Positions 32,312-42,899 are shown, numbered from the stretch's first letter. The stretch: 51,144 nt of DNA from Thermoguttaceae bacterium (GCA_025062105.1 JANXAQ010000262.1:1-51144); one strand, 5' to 3'. A program made the numbers and translations. Notes: generated by a model not told the origin, from the letters alone.

Positions 32312-35300
32312 ATGCTGAAGGCGTTGGAGCTGTTTGGGTTTAAGAGTTTTGCCGATCGGACCCGATTTGAGTTTCCGCCGGGGATAACAGCCATTGTGGG
32401 GCCGAATGGTTCGGGCAAGTCGAACATCGTGGATGCGATCAAATGGGTTTTGGGCGAGCAGAGCGTTAAGAGTCTGCGTGGCATGGAAATGGCCGACGTG
32501 ATCTTTAACGGTTCAGAGAACCGTCGGCCGATGCAATCGGCAGAGGTGACGCTGACGTTTGATAATTCGAAGCGTTTTTTTCCGTTAGACAGCGACGAAG
32601 TGCACCTGACACGGCGGGTGTATCGGAGCGGGGAAAGTGAATATTTGATCAACCGGCAACCCTGCCGGCTTAAAGACATCCGAGATCTGTTGGCCGGAAC
32701 CGGCTTGGGTTCTCATGCCTATTGTGTGATTGAACAAGGCCGGGTCGATGTCCTCTTACAAGCCTCTTCCAAGGATCGGCGTGTCCTTTTTGAGGAAGCT
32801 GCTGGGATTAGCCGCTTCAAAGCCAAAAAAACAGAAGCCCTTCGACGTCTGGAACGAGTGGAGCAGAATCTGGTTCGCCTTCGAGATATTGTGGAGGAGG
32901 TAGAAAGTCGTCTGCGCAGTGTGCGGCAGCAAGCAGCAAAAGCCCGTCGATATCAACAGTACACCAATCGGTTGCAGGAGCTTCGGACCCAGGTAGCTTG
33001 GGCCGATTGGACTCAATGGGCAGAGCAGTTGGCTCAATTGGCCCAGCAGGAGGCGGCGCTATCGGCTGATCGGCTCCAACGGGTGGCCGAAGCCGAAACT
33101 CTGGAAACCCAACAGCTCGAATTGGAAACCCAAATTGCGCAATTACACGAAGCGATCCGCTCGGCCGAAACCCAACACACTGCTTATCGGGAACGGATTG
33201 CTGCCGAAGAAGCCGCCGTCGAACACCACCGCAGCCAACTTCGGGATCTTTCTGACCAGCTGGAGCCAACGCAGCGTCAAATCCTCGCCTTAAGCCTCCG
33301 CAGTAGCGACGTCCAGCAGCAGATGGCCGAAATGGCTCAAGCCTTGGCCGAGGCCCAGACCCATCATCAGCAACTTGCCCAATCTCTAGACCAGCAAAAA
33401 CAGACCTTGCAGGAACTAGACGATCAGCTCAGGAACCTCCAGGCCGACGAACAACAGCTTCGCACTGAGCAACGTCAATTGCTCGAAAAACGGGCGGATT
33501 GGGAAAGCCAACGAAGTCGGTTGGAGGCGATGGCTACCGCAGCCAGCCAGGCGCAAACCTTGGCCCAGCAGCGACTGGCGGAGCTACGCAGCCAATGGGA
33601 AGAAAACCGCCAGCTCGCAGAGTCGATTTCCTGTCGCCAGGATCTTCTGCAGACCCAAGCAGCCCAACTTTGCCAGCAAATCGCTGCCGAAGAAGCGCGC
33701 TTGGCCCAGCTGCAACAACGCCAACAAAACCTCCAAGCCCAGATCCACGAGCTAACCCAACGCCAAACCGCCCTCCATGAACGCAAAACCCTCCTAGAAG
33801 AACTTCTCGGCCGACAGGAAGGCGTTAGCCCTGGTATCAAGCAACTACTCCTGCAACGTCAGCAGACGCCTCATGGCCCGTTGGATGCCATCGTTGGCCT
33901 GCTAGCAGATTTGATCCATACGCCCATCGAGGCAGCCCCTTTAGTGGAAATCGCCTTAGGAGAATGGAGCCAGTACTTGGTTGCTCGGCCCAGCCAGCCG
34001 TTGTGGGAGTATCTGCAAGCCCATGCAGCGGAATTGCCCGGCCGGGTGGGGATTCTTTGGCTAGAAGAGACGCCGGCTTCAGAAGGAAATCCAGAAGCTT
34101 TCCCGGATCTACGGACCCAGCCGGGCGTATTGGCTCGGGCAGATTCCTTGGTGCAAACGGAACCTGCCTACCAAAAACTCATCTACCGCTTATTAGCACG
34201 CACCTGGATAGTAGATTCCTTACAAGCGGCTCAACGATTGGCCAAGCAAGCGCCGGACTGTCATTTTGTTACTCTTTCCGGGGAGCGGCTTTCGGCCGAA
34301 GGTGTGTTAGAGATTGGGCCTCGGCCTGCACTGGGCGGTGGAATCTCCCGACGTAGTGAACTTCGCTGGGTTCAGACTCAGCTAGAACAACTCCAAGCTA
34401 CCTGGCAAACCCTCCAAGTCCAATCCCAACAACTCCAAGCAGAACTTACCCTCTGTCAGGAGCAACTGCAGACTGCTCAGCACCAATGGCAACAGCTGCG
34501 CCAGAGCCTGGCAGAACTACAGCAGCAGATGGCGGTGGTGGAAGAACGCTTTGCCCAGTACGGTCGCCAACAGGAGGCATTGGAGGCAGAGATTCGTGCG
34601 GCAGCCCTCCAGGCCGAATCGGCTCAGATTGCCCTGGCACAATCGGCATCTGAAGGAGACCGTCTGGCCCAGGAGTTGGCTCAAAAAGACGCCCAACTAG
34701 CCCACCTGGCTCAACAAATCTCCCACTTGCAACTGCAGCGTGGCCAGCTCCTCGAACAGATCTCCTGTTTGCAGGTAGAACTGGCTAAAAGCCAGGAACG
34801 TCTGGACGCCCTGCACAGCCGCCTCCGCCAGGTGGAAGAGGCTGGGCAAGAACGTCGCCGGCAATTGGCCGATCTGCTCGCCCAACTTTCCCAAACCCAA
34901 AATAAAATCCAGCAACTCAAAACCCAAATCCTCCAACGGCAATCTCGGATTGCGGAACTTTATCTAGCTAAGGAAGCGGTAGCGGGGAGGATTCGTGATT
35001 GGCTCTGGACCCAACAGCAGTGGCGGCAGCGGCGTTCGGAGCTTGCTGCTGCTGCGCAGCAAGCCTGGGCAGGAGTCCGAAAAATTGAGGAAGAATTGCA
35101 CAATTGTCAATTGGTTGCCAGCCAACTCCGCCAACAACAAGCCGCCCTCGCTCAACGGTTCCAAGAAGAGTATGGCATCGATCTGGCTGCCTTACAAAAC
35201 GGTCCCCCCGAACAAGACGGCCGCAGTCGCCAGGAAGTACTCCAAGAGATCGAAGACCTCCGCAGGAAAATCCACCATCTCGGTAACGTCAACCTCGAGG

Positions 35301-35950
35301 CCTTGGAGGAACTCCAACAACTGGAAACCCGCTATGAAGGCCTCCGCAGCCAATACGATGATCTGGTCAAAGCCAAAACTTCCTTACAGCGGGTCATCGA
35401 ACGGATCAATACGGAAAGCCGACGCCTATTTCTGGAAACTCTAGAAACCATTCGGACGCACTTCCACGACCTTTTCCGAGATCTGTTTGGCGGAGGCAAA
35501 GCCGACATCCTGCTTGAAGAGGGGGTAGATGTCTTGGAAAGCGGGGTGGAAATAGTGGCCCGTCCGCCTGGTAAAGAGCCTCGAAGCATTTCGCTCCTCA
35601 GTGGAGGTGAAAAAACGCTTACCTGTGTGGCCCTGTTGCTGGCAATCTTTCGAAGCCGCCCCAGCCCGTTTTGCATTTTAGACGAGGTGGATGCTGCCTT
35701 GGATGAAGCCAATATCGACCGGTTCATCAAGGTGCTAAAAGACTTCTTGAGTATTACCCAATTTATCCTGGTAACCCATTCCAAAAAAACGATGACCTGT
35801 GCAGATACCCTGTATGGCGTAACCATGCAGGAATCAGGGGTATCTAAGCAGGTTTCGGTCCGCTTTGAGGATATCAGCGAAGACGGCCGGGTACCGATGT
35901 TGGAATCCTCGGCCTCTGCTGAGGCGGAAGCGGATCAACAAGCAGCTTAA
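32312..35950 (+). CDS. smc: Chromosome segregation protein SMC
   Basis: A 1212-residue condensin subunit that dimerises and organises the chromosome by ATP-driven loop handling. The N-terminal ATPase half has [20 protein letters not shown] and Walker A GPNGSGKS at 30-37. A first coiled coil spans about 170-500. The hinge lies at about 503-675 ([14 protein letters not shown], ending in GGGISRRSE). A second coiled coil spans about 680-1020. The C-terminal half has the ABC signature [11 protein letters not shown] at about 1094 and Walker [16 protein letters not shown] at about 1120. The coiled coils are strikingly Gln-rich. Start ATG at 32312, with AAGGA about 10 bases upstream. ScpA/ScpB genes are not in the window. 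Confidence 0.96.
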   Translation: MLKALELFGFKSFADRTRFEFPPGITAIVGPNGSGKSNIVDAIKWVLGEQSVKSLRGMEMADVIFNGSENRRPMQSAEVTLTFDNSKRFFPLDSDEVHLTRRVYRSGESEYLINRQPCRLKDIRDLLAGTGLGSHAYCVIEQGRVDVLLQASSKDRRVLFEEAAGISRFKAKKTEALRRLERVEQNLVRLRDIVEEVESRLRSVRQQAAKARRYQQYTNRLQELRTQVAWADWTQWAEQLAQLAQQEAALSADRLQRVAEAETLETQQLELETQIAQLHEAIRSAETQHTAYRERIAAEEAAVEHHRSQLRDLSDQLEPTQRQILALSLRSSDVQQQMAEMAQALAEAQTHHQQLAQSLDQQKQTLQELDDQLRNLQADEQQLRTEQRQLLEKRADWESQRSRLEAMATAASQAQTLAQQRLAELRSQWEENRQLAESISCRQDLLQTQAAQLCQQIAAEEARLAQLQQRQQNLQAQIHELTQRQTALHERKTLLEELLGRQEGVSPGIKQLLLQRQQTPHGPLDAIVGLLADLIHTPIEAAPLVEIALGEWSQYLVARPSQPLWEYLQAHAAELPGRVGILWLEETPASEGNPEAFPDLRTQPGVLARADSLVQTEPAYQKLIYRLLARTWIVDSLQAAQRLAKQAPDCHFVTLSGERLSAEGVLEIGPRPALGGGISRRSELRWVQTQLEQLQATWQTLQVQSQQLQAELTLCQEQLQTAQHQWQQLRQSLAELQQQMAVVEERFAQYGRQQEALEAEIRAAALQAESAQIALAQSASEGDRLAQELAQKDAQLAHLAQQISHLQLQRGQLLEQISCLQVELAKSQERLDALHSRLRQVEEAGQERRRQLADLLAQLSQTQNKIQQLKTQILQRQSRIAELYLAKEAVAGRIRDWLWTQQQWRQRRSELAAAAQQAWAGVRKIEEELHNCQLVASQLRQQQAALAQRFQEEYGIDLAALQNGPPEQDGRSRQEVLQEIEDLRRKIHHLGNVNLEALEELQQLETRYEGLRSQYDDLVKAKTSLQRVIERINTESRRLFLETLETIRTHFHDLFRDLFGGGKADILLEEGVDVLESGVEIVARPPGKEPRSISLLSGGEKTLTCVALLLAIFRSRPSPFCILDEVDAALDEANIDRFIKVLKDFLSITQFILVTHSKKTMTCADTLYGVTMQESGVSKQVSVRFEDISEDGRVPMLESSASAEAEADQQAA

Positions 35951-36295
35951 CATGGTAACCGACGGGAAGATGCACCTAATTTTGGAAGATGTAAAAATAA
36001 TTTTAGGACCTCTAGAAGGTTATTTAGAGCCTCTAACAAAATCTTGAGGTTTCCTACCATCCCTAAGGAGGCAGGTAGCACCTCAGAACCATCTAGATTT
36101 TCATTTTGTTAGATGCGCTCAATCTTTCCCAATTTGCCCAATCTTACCAATTTTCCCAGCCACCTCATATTCCGCGGAATACCTCCCCTTGACTTGCACC
36201 TTGGCGGCATTCCGCCTAGATTAAAAGAAAGGAGAGGCTGGGTGAGGTTACAGGAGAAAAGTTCTCTCTTAAGGACTTCCCACAGCTTCTCTAAC
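35951..36295. other. Non-coding stretch after smc
   Basis: No gene recognised. A direct echo of AGGACCTCTAG / AGAGCCTCTAAC near 36006-36040 could be decayed repeat ends. Confidence 0.4.
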
Positions 36296-36436
36296 CTCGA
36301 GGTTTACCATTTTTGGCCTCGCTCTCGAAGAGTAATGTTCTAACTGCTTGTAAATATAAGAAATTGTGTGAACAAACGAAGATTTCGCCCTAACTACTGG
36401 AAGCAAAAATAGTTAGGGAAAATAGCAAAAGTCGAG
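36296..36436 (+). repeat. Family A repeat
   Basis: It runs from CTCGAGGTTTACCATTTTTGG to AGCAAAAGTCGAG. It is immediately followed by family D. Confidence 0.65.
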
Positions 36437-36438
36437 CC

Positions 36439-36605
36439 AAGAGGTTGTCTGAAAAGAGTTTTTTGGCTCACTGGGCTGGCAAGTTGTTTCCCCCACCAGG
36501 AGGGGCTCCAGCCCAGGATTTGGGCACCTTGGCTCCCTAGAGCCTTCACCGGCCTTTGGAAAAAGAAAAATTGGCTACTTCCCTTTCCTTTTCGGGCAGC
36601 TTCTA
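36439..36605 (+). repeat. Family D repeat, copy 2
   Basis: It runs from AGAGGTTGTCTGAAAAG to CTTTTCGGGCAGCTTCT and closely matches 20569-20725. It lies upstream of the kinase gene. Confidence 0.7.
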
Positions 36606-36716
36606 AGGGGAGGGTGGGGAGCACACGGATCCAGGCAGATGGGAGCCCAGGGGGCCTTTCGGAAGCGCAAACAAACCAAAGAGCATTTTCCCTCATCTCA
36701 AGTTGAATAAGCGGCA

Positions 36717-37589
36717 ATGGGTCTGTTGGATCGGCTCAAATCGGCCTTACGGCTGGACCGGGTAGATATCCGGGAGCGGTTTGAACTGCTCCGGGAAGGC
36801 ATTGCCGGGACGATGTCGAAATTTTATATGGCCCGGGATCGAAAGACGGGCCAAATTGTGGGGCTGAAGATCCTGGACCCGAAAAAGACCACCCTGCTAG
36901 AGGAGCGGTTTAAAGGGCTCAACAAACCCTCGGAAGGGGAGATTGCCATCTTATTTGATCATCCGTATATTGTCAAAACCTTTGAGTACGGTTTAACTAC
37001 GGATGGATACCAGTATTTAGTCATGGAATATCTCGGTGGGCCGGGCCTGAATACGGTTTTGGCTACCCGGGCGCCGCTGCTAGAAGGCAAGCAGCTCCGT
37101 TTTATTCGGCAGGCGGCAGAGGCCTTGGATGTGGTCCATAAAGCTGGTTTTATCCACCGGGATATCTGTCCTAGGAACCTAATTCTTACGGAAGACTGCC
37201 AGACAGTCAAACTTACGGATTTTGGGCTTTCAGTGCCTGCTACCCCACCGTTTATGCAACCGGGCAACCGCACCGGCACGCCCAACTATATGGCGCCGGA
37301 GCTGGTGCGCCGATTCCCTACCGATCAGCGGATCGATGTATTTTCGTTCGGCGTAACTGCATATGAGATTTGTACTTATGAGTTGCCTTGGCCGCGCGGC
37401 AGTACGGGTCTGGCTGCCATGACCCATGATCAGCCCCCTACAGACATCCGGAAATATCGGCCAAAGATCAACCCTCGGCTTGCCGAGGCCATCCATTGGT
37501 GCATCCAGCCCGATCCCCGCCATCGCTGCCCTTCCATGGAGCGATTTTTGCAAGCCATTCGACGGGTAGAGGCAGTGGACCAATCATAG
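36717..37589 (+). CDS. Eukaryotic-type serine/threonine protein kinase, soluble
   Basis: 290 residues consisting of a kinase domain only. Visible elements are: a loose glycine loop (GIAGTMSKFYMARD at about 29-41), the ATP-anchoring K51 in VGLKILD, the helix-C candidate E75, the catalytic loop HRDICPRN at 147-154 with D149 and N154, DFG at 168-170, and APE at 193-195. The usual Lys of H-R-D-L-K-P is Cys here. There is no membrane segment or sensor domain, so it is likely cytosolic and regulated by partner proteins. The start ATG lacks a clear ribosome site. Such kinases are abundant in planctomycetes. Substrates cannot be inferred; neighbours are repeats and a PII gene. Confidence 0.9.
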   Translation: MGLLDRLKSALRLDRVDIRERFELLREGIAGTMSKFYMARDRKTGQIVGLKILDPKKTTLLEERFKGLNKPSEGEIAILFDHPYIVKTFEYGLTTDGYQYLVMEYLGGPGLNTVLATRAPLLEGKQLRFIRQAAEALDVVHKAGFIHRDICPRNLILTEDCQTVKLTDFGLSVPATPPFMQPGNRTGTPNYMAPELVRRFPTDQRIDVFSFGVTAYEICTYELPWPRGSTGLAAMTHDQPPTDIRKYRPKINPRLAEAIHWCIQPDPRHRCPSMERFLQAIRRVEAVDQS

Positions 37590-37741
37590 GTTTTTTGGTA
37601 CGATTCTCTTGGAAAAGCTAGCCGGCCATTTCCCGCCAAAGGATCCGTTCCCGGTTGGAAACGACTGGTCTGCCCGGCTCTCAGGAGCTTTAGAGCCTTT
37701 TTCCCGGTTAACCAACCCAATTAGAACCTCTGACAAAATCA

Positions 37742-37931
37742 AGAACCTTCTGCATAGTTTCTAAGGGGATATTTCTATACCATTTTGGTCTTTCCTCTCC
37801 TTAACCCAACATCTAGGGCTGCTCGCATTGCTAGCACCCAATAGATAGTTAATGTCCAGGTACGACAAGCGGACGCTAGAGAATCAAAAGTTCACAAATT
37901 TCCCTATATGTTCAGAATTTTGCTGAGGTTG
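37742..37931 (-). repeat. Family B repeat, near full length
   Basis: It runs from AGAACCTTCTGCATAGTTTC to ATTTTGCTGAGGTTGC. A second, solitary B end (TAGAACCTCTGACAAAATC) lies just before it at 37722. Confidence 0.7.
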
Positions 37932-38075
37932 CTGAAAGTGTAGAATGAGAATCTAGATGGTTCTGGGAGCTTTCTACTCACTTGGGGAGGAAATCCCAAG
38001 TTGGCAGAAGCTCTGAGTTCGATGAGGATCTAGCGGGTACTTCGGCCACTTTGGTTACCCCCAACGGATGCAGCC

Positions 38076-38423
38076 ATGAAACTGATCATTGCTATTGTCC
38101 AACCCCACCGACTAGAAGCCATTAAGGCTGCCTTGGCTGAGGTGGAGGTGTTTCGGTTAACTGTCATGGATGTCCAGGGCTTTGGACGCCAACGAGGGCA
38201 AACAGAAATCTACCGAGGCCTCGAATTGACGGTCGATTTGGTCCGGAAAGTGCAACTGATGATTGGGGTTAATGATGAGTTTGTTCAGCCGACAGTAGAA
38301 GCTATTCTGAAGGCAGGCCGATCCGGACCCAGCGGGGAAATTGGCGACGGCAAAATCTTCATCCTCCCCCTGGAAGACTGCATCCGGATCCGGACCGGAG
38401 AACGAGGCGGTGAGGCCATCTAG
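38076..38423 (+). CDS. PII signal-transduction protein (GlnB/GlnK type) lacking Tyr51
   Basis: 115 residues, close to the usual 112. Trimeric PII proteins sense ATP/ADP and 2-oxoglutarate and control nitrogen enzymes. Family hallmarks are FGRQRGQTEIYRG (residues 36-48, start of the T-loop, with Q39), K58, the B-loop region ending GDGKIFILP, and the C-terminal CIRIRTGERG. It aligns without gaps to canonical PII over the T-loop, and position 51, the uridylylation Tyr of E. coli GlnB, is Leu. A 3-residue insert (GPS) precedes GDGK. No glnA or amt gene adjoins, so its target is unclear. The ATG at 38076 has only a weak ribosome site. Confidence 0.92.
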   Translation: MKLIIAIVQPHRLEAIKAALAEVEVFRLTVMDVQGFGRQRGQTEIYRGLELTVDLVRKVQLMIGVNDEFVQPTVEAILKAGRSGPSGEIGDGKIFILPLEDCIRIRTGERGGEAI

Positions 38424-38601
38424 CTGATTGATTCCGCTTCTTGACATCCCATTTCCATTGCTCCGCAGCCTTGGGCCTTTATTGTGTTTGCTGCGCAAGG
38501 GGGTAGGCCAATGTTGTGCAATGCCGTGGTTCAGCCAATGGCCCGGGCGATCTATAGTTAGTTGGAAGGTGGTTGAGCGATACCGGGGGATCATTTCTCA
38601 G

Positions 38602-38750
38602 CTCGACTTTTGCAATTTTTTCCTAACTGCTTTTATTTCCAGGAGTTAGGAAGAAACCTTCTTTTGTTCACCCAATTTCTTACCTCCAATAGTTACAAGA
38701 AGTTAGAACTTTTCCCATCCGAGAGGAAGCTAAAAATGGCAAAAGTCGAG
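38602..38750 (+). repeat. Family A repeat, full length, well preserved
   Basis: It runs from CTCGACTTTTGCAATTTT to AAAATGGCAAAAGTCGAG. It is followed directly by family C. Confidence 0.8.
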
Positions 38751-38753
38751 CTC

Positions 38754-38913
38754 AGAGGTTGTCCTAAAATGGGGATTTGGCTGGTTTCTAGTGCGGTTTG
38801 GCCGACCGGCTCCTATCCTTTAGAGTCCTTAAAAACAAGGATTTTGGGGATTCTAGGGCATGGAGGAAGGAAACCTCCTTTCATCATAGAACATGCTTTT
38901 TCGAACAGCCTCT
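38754..38913 (+). repeat. Family C repeat, copy 4
   Basis: It runs from AGAGGTTGTCCTAAAATGG to TTTTTCGAACAGCCTCT, with internal CCTCCTTTCATCATAGAA. Confidence 0.75.
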
Positions 38914-39130
38914 CAGTTTTTCTCCGTCTTGCTAGTTCTCCGCCTGTGCGATTGGAACCTGGACAGCCAGGCTTTGAATAATCGGCTCAAGGGAGCTTAT
39001 CCGGGAAAAACCGAAAAAAGGACTGATTCTAGCGGGCTAGATAGCCTTCGTTGGAAATTCAAACACCCCTCTGCCTAATCACGCATCAGAATCGCTTTAC
39101 CAGTCGTCAGCCACAACACCAATCTTTCGA

Positions 39131-40330
39131 TCACTCAAACGGGTTCCATCGTCGGGGCATATATTTACACATCAAAATCCCTAACACATACAAAAACAGA
39201 AGCGGGATCGCCATCAGAAACATACTGTACGGATCAGCTGGCGTAAAAATCATCGATATAATAAAAATCACCAGAACTGAGACCCGCCAACTGCTCAGAT
39301 AGGATTCTACCGTGAAAATGCCAATCCGTTCTAAAAAAAGCATCACCAGCGGCAACTGGAAAGCGATGCCAAAACCCAAAGGTAAAAACAATACAAAACT
39401 AAGCCACTCGCTGATCCGAGGATCCGGATCGATCCCCAACCAACCGTTGAAACTAAATAAAAAACTGAGCACCGGCGGAAAGACGAAGAAAAACGCCAGC
39501 GCTACCCCGGCCAGAAACAGGATCAAACTGATCGGCAGAAATACATGGACGTACCGCTTTTCATGAGGATACAAGCCGGCAGCCACGAAAATCCATAACT
39601 GATAAAAGATCCATGGGCTAGCTAAAATGGCCCCTGTCAAAAGCGAGGCTTTCACATAGATCAAAAACCCTTCCTGGACATTGAAACTTTTGATCTGCAC
39701 CCTTGGGTCCTCGGCCACCCGCCGCCACAAAAACATCCGGACCAGATTTTGCCGGGCAGCATCAGCAGGTTGCTCTTCCGTGGAAGAATCCATCGGCAAC
39801 GTCTCTGCTTGTCCAACAGCCGAGGCCTGTCCGAAACCAGCATCTGTGCGTTCGCTTCCGTCTCGGTTGATTTTTTCCCCAGAGGGCTCCTGGGGAGTAG
39901 AACTGCCTCCGGGGGAATCTCTGGACAAGACTTCCTTTAGCACCTGTTTGGCTTTCGGCCAACCCTCCCCAAATGCCCGAAGTAATTCCTGCCGATCCAC
40001 ATACACCTCTTCGGGTAGCAGATGTTCCTCGATAACCCGTTTTTTGACCATCTCCAGATCCGAAGGCATGGGGAGTCCTTGGTTCTGGAATTCTTCCCAG
40101 CGGCGCTGGGCGTCTTCCAGAGCCTTCTGTTCGTAGTAGCCTTCCAAAGCGCTGCGCAGCGGCGTCTGGATGAACTCGACCACATGTCGGCCAATGGCCA
40201 AACCCACCAGAAATCCCACCATCAGGCCCACTAAGGCACGAAACAAACAACGGCGGAGCTCCTCCAGGTGCTCCCCGAAGGTCATCGTGCTGTCTTTGAA
40301 GATGTCTTCATCATATTCGTAACGAGGCAT
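39131..40330 (-). CDS. tatC: Sec-independent protein translocase TatC with large loop insertion
   Basis: 399 residues against the usual 240-260. TatC is the twin-arginine signal receptor of the inner membrane. The N-terminus has MTFGEHLEELRRCLFRA and TM1. About 150 hydrophilic residues (roughly 65-215, with a Gly/Ser/Pro/Glu-rich middle) then sit in the first external loop. The conserved SFNVQEGFLIYVKASLLTGAILASPWIFYQLW and GLYPHEKR follow, with TM2-TM6 to the end. The start is the ATG at 40330 (one codon inside the longest frame), with AGAGG 9 bases upstream. Tat A/B genes are not adjacent. It is divergent from manA. Confidence 0.95.
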   Translation of the reverse strand: MPRYEYDEDIFKDSTMTFGEHLEELRRCLFRALVGLMVGFLVGLAIGRHVVEFIQTPLRSALEGYYEQKALEDAQRRWEEFQNQGLPMPSDLEMVKKRVIEEHLLPEEVYVDRQELLRAFGEGWPKAKQVLKEVLSRDSPGGSSTPQEPSGEKINRDGSERTDAGFGQASAVGQAETLPMDSSTEEQPADAARQNLVRMFLWRRVAEDPRVQIKSFNVQEGFLIYVKASLLTGAILASPWIFYQLWIFVAAGLYPHEKRYVHVFLPISLILFLAGVALAFFFVFPPVLSFLFSFNGWLGIDPDPRISEWLSFVLFLPLGFGIAFQLPLVMLFLERIGIFTVESYLSSWRVSVLVIFIISMIFTPADPYSMFLMAIPLLFLYVLGILMCKYMPRRWNPFE

Positions 40331-40577
40331 CACCCACTACCTCTTGGATAGATTACTTAGATAAACTTCTTGGATAAACTGTTATTTCAGGGCACTCCAG
40401 GTCCAATCCCAGCTTGGGCCTCAGGAGCCTTCCAAACCTACACCGCCTACAATCTTGCCGCAGGGAGACCCCAAAACTTCTATATTAGCAACCAATCCTA
40501 CCCACTACAATGAAGGAACTCGGAAAGGCAGTCCCACGCTGCCACCAGAAGAAGCATTGGTCTGAGGGTTCTGGGGT

Positions 40578-41597
40578 ATGGAAGTGGCCTTGTATCCATT
40601 ACGTTTTGAGCCGATTTTTCAGCGGTATCTGTGGGGAGGGCATCGGCTGCGCCGGCTTCTGGGCAAACCTACCGGTCCAGAGCCTTGTGCTGAAAGCTGG
40701 GAAATCTGCGACCGGCCCCAGCACCAAAGCATCGTGGCAGCAGGCCCGCTGAAGGGGCGATCTCTCCATGAATTGCTCCAGCAATATAGAGCGGCATTGG
40801 TAGGTGCAGCAGACCTAAGCTTTCCGAGCGGCTCGGTGGGTGGCTCAGAAGGCCGTTTTCCCCTCCTAATCAAGTTTCTAGATGCCGCCCAGACACTTTC
40901 GGTCCAGGTACATCCCAACGACCAGCAGGCTGCCGACTGGAAGCTTCCTGATCCAGGCAAAACCGAGGCCTGGGTGGTGTTGGCAGCGGAACCGGGCAGC
41001 CTTATCTATGCAGGATTTCGGCCAGGCCTCAGCCGCCAACAGCTTCTCCAAGCCCTTCAGCAAGGCAACTGTGCCGATCTGCTACACTCGTTTGAGCCGA
41101 AACCGGGCGATTGTGTCTTTCTGCCAGCCGGTACCGTACACGCCCTCGGGGCAGGGCTTTTGGTAGCCGAAATTCAGCAAAATAGCGATATTACCTTCCG
41201 GCTGTGGGATTGGGGCCGTCTTGGACCCGATGGAAAACCCCGCCCTTTGCATATCCAGGAGGCCCTCGCCGCAGTCGATTTCAACCGGGGACCGGTCTTT
41301 CCGCAAACCCCTCAACCTTTGCCCGAAAAAGAAGGAGTCCACCTAGTCCAATGCCCCTATTTTACCATTCGCCGGTGGCGAATCGAAAAAAAACACCATG
41401 TGGGAGGAGACGGCCGATTTCACATCGTCATTTTAGTGGATGGTTTGGGCACCCTGGAAAAAGAGCCTGTGCCCCAAGCATGGGGGCCGGGGACCTGTTG
41501 GCTACTCCCGGCCTGCCTACACCCGGTAGCCGTCACTCCTATAGAGGGCGTCTTGACTTTTTTAGACGTGTTTGTGGAGGAACCTGAACTTTCTTAA
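40578..41597 (+). CDS. manA: Mannose-6-phosphate isomerase, class I (zinc)
   Basis: 339 residues; interconverts fructose-6-phosphate and mannose-6-phosphate in the cytosol, feeding mannose or GDP-mannose metabolism. Cupin-fold type I PMI signatures in order: RYLWGGHRL, ESWEICDRP, FPLLIKFLDAAQTLSVQVHPND (Gln and His zinc ligands), KTEAWVVL with a ligand Glu, FLPAGTVHALGAG, EIQQNSDITFRLWDWGR. Length is that of the short bacterial (ManA/YvyI) type. Start ATG with a GAGG 10 bases upstream. Divergent from tatC across a 247-bp gap. A family B repeat starts on the base after its TAA stop. Confidence 0.94.
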   Translation: MEVALYPLRFEPIFQRYLWGGHRLRRLLGKPTGPEPCAESWEICDRPQHQSIVAAGPLKGRSLHELLQQYRAALVGAADLSFPSGSVGGSEGRFPLLIKFLDAAQTLSVQVHPNDQQAADWKLPDPGKTEAWVVLAAEPGSLIYAGFRPGLSRQQLLQALQQGNCADLLHSFEPKPGDCVFLPAGTVHALGAGLLVAEIQQNSDITFRLWDWGRLGPDGKPRPLHIQEALAAVDFNRGPVFPQTPQPLPEKEGVHLVQCPYFTIRRWRIEKKHHVGGDGRFHIVILVDGLGTLEKEPVPQAWGPGTCWLLPACLHPVAVTPIEGVLTFLDVFVEEPELS

Positions 41598-41787
41598 AGG
41601 AACCTCTGTATAATTATAGAGATATATTTTTATACCATTTTGGTTCCCTCTGCCTCTGACCCAATATATGGGGTTGGTAGCACTGGTAGCAACCGACATA
41701 GAGTAAGTGTTTAAATGGCGGGAGCGAAAGCCTATCGAATCAAAAGTTCATAAAGCTCACTATATGTTCAGAATTCCGGAAGGTTCC
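41598..41787 (-). repeat. Family B repeat starting at the manA stop
   Basis: It runs from AGGAACCTCTGTATAATTATAG to AATTCCGGAAGGTTCC. Its first base directly follows the manA TAA. Confidence 0.75.
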
Positions 41788-41861
41788 GGTAGTTATTCAG
41801 GTAGGATAACCAAACGCCTATAGAATCAGAAGGTCATATAACAGCTAGGAAAGAATCCTTC

Positions 41862-42275
41862 TTAACCAGGAGGAGATGGGGCAAGAGGAACACTGGGTGG
41901 CATTTGCCAGCCAAACCAGCGTCGCCGCAGCTCATGGGGCCGGCAGCGTTGGATTTCCCAGGGAGGATGGAGAAATTCCATTGGCCTGGCTCCTTCTACA
42001 GAGGGACCTACATCTTCCTCCGGATAGGGGTCAAACTGATGTGCGCGCAGTTGTTGACTCTGCGCAGTGCCTGGATGACGCCAATTAGGTTTTCCTAACG
42101 TTATACACCCTAGCAGGGGGAAAAGCCCTCCAAAAGCAAGAACCAAAACCGCCCCATTCCCTACTAGCCGGGGTTTGGAAGAGTGGTTCGGGTATGGTCT
42201 GGGAGAGCATCCCTTCGCCCCCTGGGCTATCCCATCCCAATTCCCCAAGATAATTGGCCAGTACCAAACTAACAT
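41862..42275 (-). CDS. Small lipoprotein or membrane-anchored protein, planctomycete type
   Basis: 137 residues from the ATG at 42275, which has AAGGA 7 bases upstream. A hydrophobic stretch (about 41-56, GAVLVLAFGGLFPLLGC) ends in a lipobox-like L-L-G-C. The long segment before it is odd for a signal peptide, so the true start may be later. After the Cys comes NWRHPGTAQSQQLRAHQFDPYPEEDVGP, then EGARPMEFLHPPWEIQRCR and a Pro-rich tail. The W-x-x-PGT ... FDPYPE pattern looks conserved in small planctomycete proteins by recollection, unchecked. It is convergent with manA. No function assigned. Confidence 0.55.
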   Translation of the reverse strand: MLVWYWPIILGNWDGIAQGAKGCSPRPYPNHSSKPRLVGNGAVLVLAFGGLFPLLGCITLGKPNWRHPGTAQSQQLRAHQFDPYPEEDVGPSVEGARPMEFLHPPWEIQRCRPHELRRRWFGWQMPPSVPLAPSPPG

Positions 42276-42713
42276 TCCAGCTTCCTTGGGTGGAGGGTTA
42301 GCAATTCCTATTTGCTATGCCAATTGGGGATTTGATATACCAGTACCGTCTATCTTGGATTTTCTGCCTTAGATTAGATTTTTGCCTTGTTTGAAACAAT
42401 TTTCTCTCATCTCAGGCCAACTTCTCTCTAATAAAAACCTGGATTATAAATGCCTCCTAAGCTCTCCGGGAAGAGGAATCCTCCACCTATTATTTTTAGC
42501 AGCCATCCCATGGTGGGTTTGGCCTTTGAGCTCCGGTCCTTGGAAAAAGGTAACGATTTCACCAGAAATGATGCCGTGAGCGCTTTCAAGATTTTCTAGA
42601 TTTCCCATCTTTCTTTCTTTCTTTTCCTAAATTCGCCATTTTCTCCAAATGCTAGATTCCGAGTCATTACTCCCCTCGCAAAAATGGCACAAGGAAAAGA
42701 AAAGTTCTCACTC
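42276..42713. other. Non-coding stretch, no gene seen
   Basis: No ORF with coding character. TTTTCCTAAATTCGCCATTTTCTCC near 42625-42650 echoes 2941-2966, perhaps another repeat family. Confidence 0.4.
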
Positions 42714-42862
42714 CAACTTGGCTTTTGCCATTTGGACTTTGGCTTGGAATCCTAAGGTTTTAGCTTCTTGTAACTATTGGACTTAGGAAATTGAGTGCAG
42801 AAAGGAGGTTTCGCCGTACCTAATGGAAACAAAAGAAGTTAAGGAAAATGGTAAATAGGAGC
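42714..42862 (+). repeat. Family A repeat, degenerate
   Basis: The A body is recognisable (TTCTTGTAACTATTGGACTTAGGAAATTGAG, then TTTCGCCGTACC), with eroded ends. Confidence 0.55.
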
Positions 42863-42899
42863 AAAGAGTCCCTGAGAATACCTAAGTTTCCTTGCAGTC

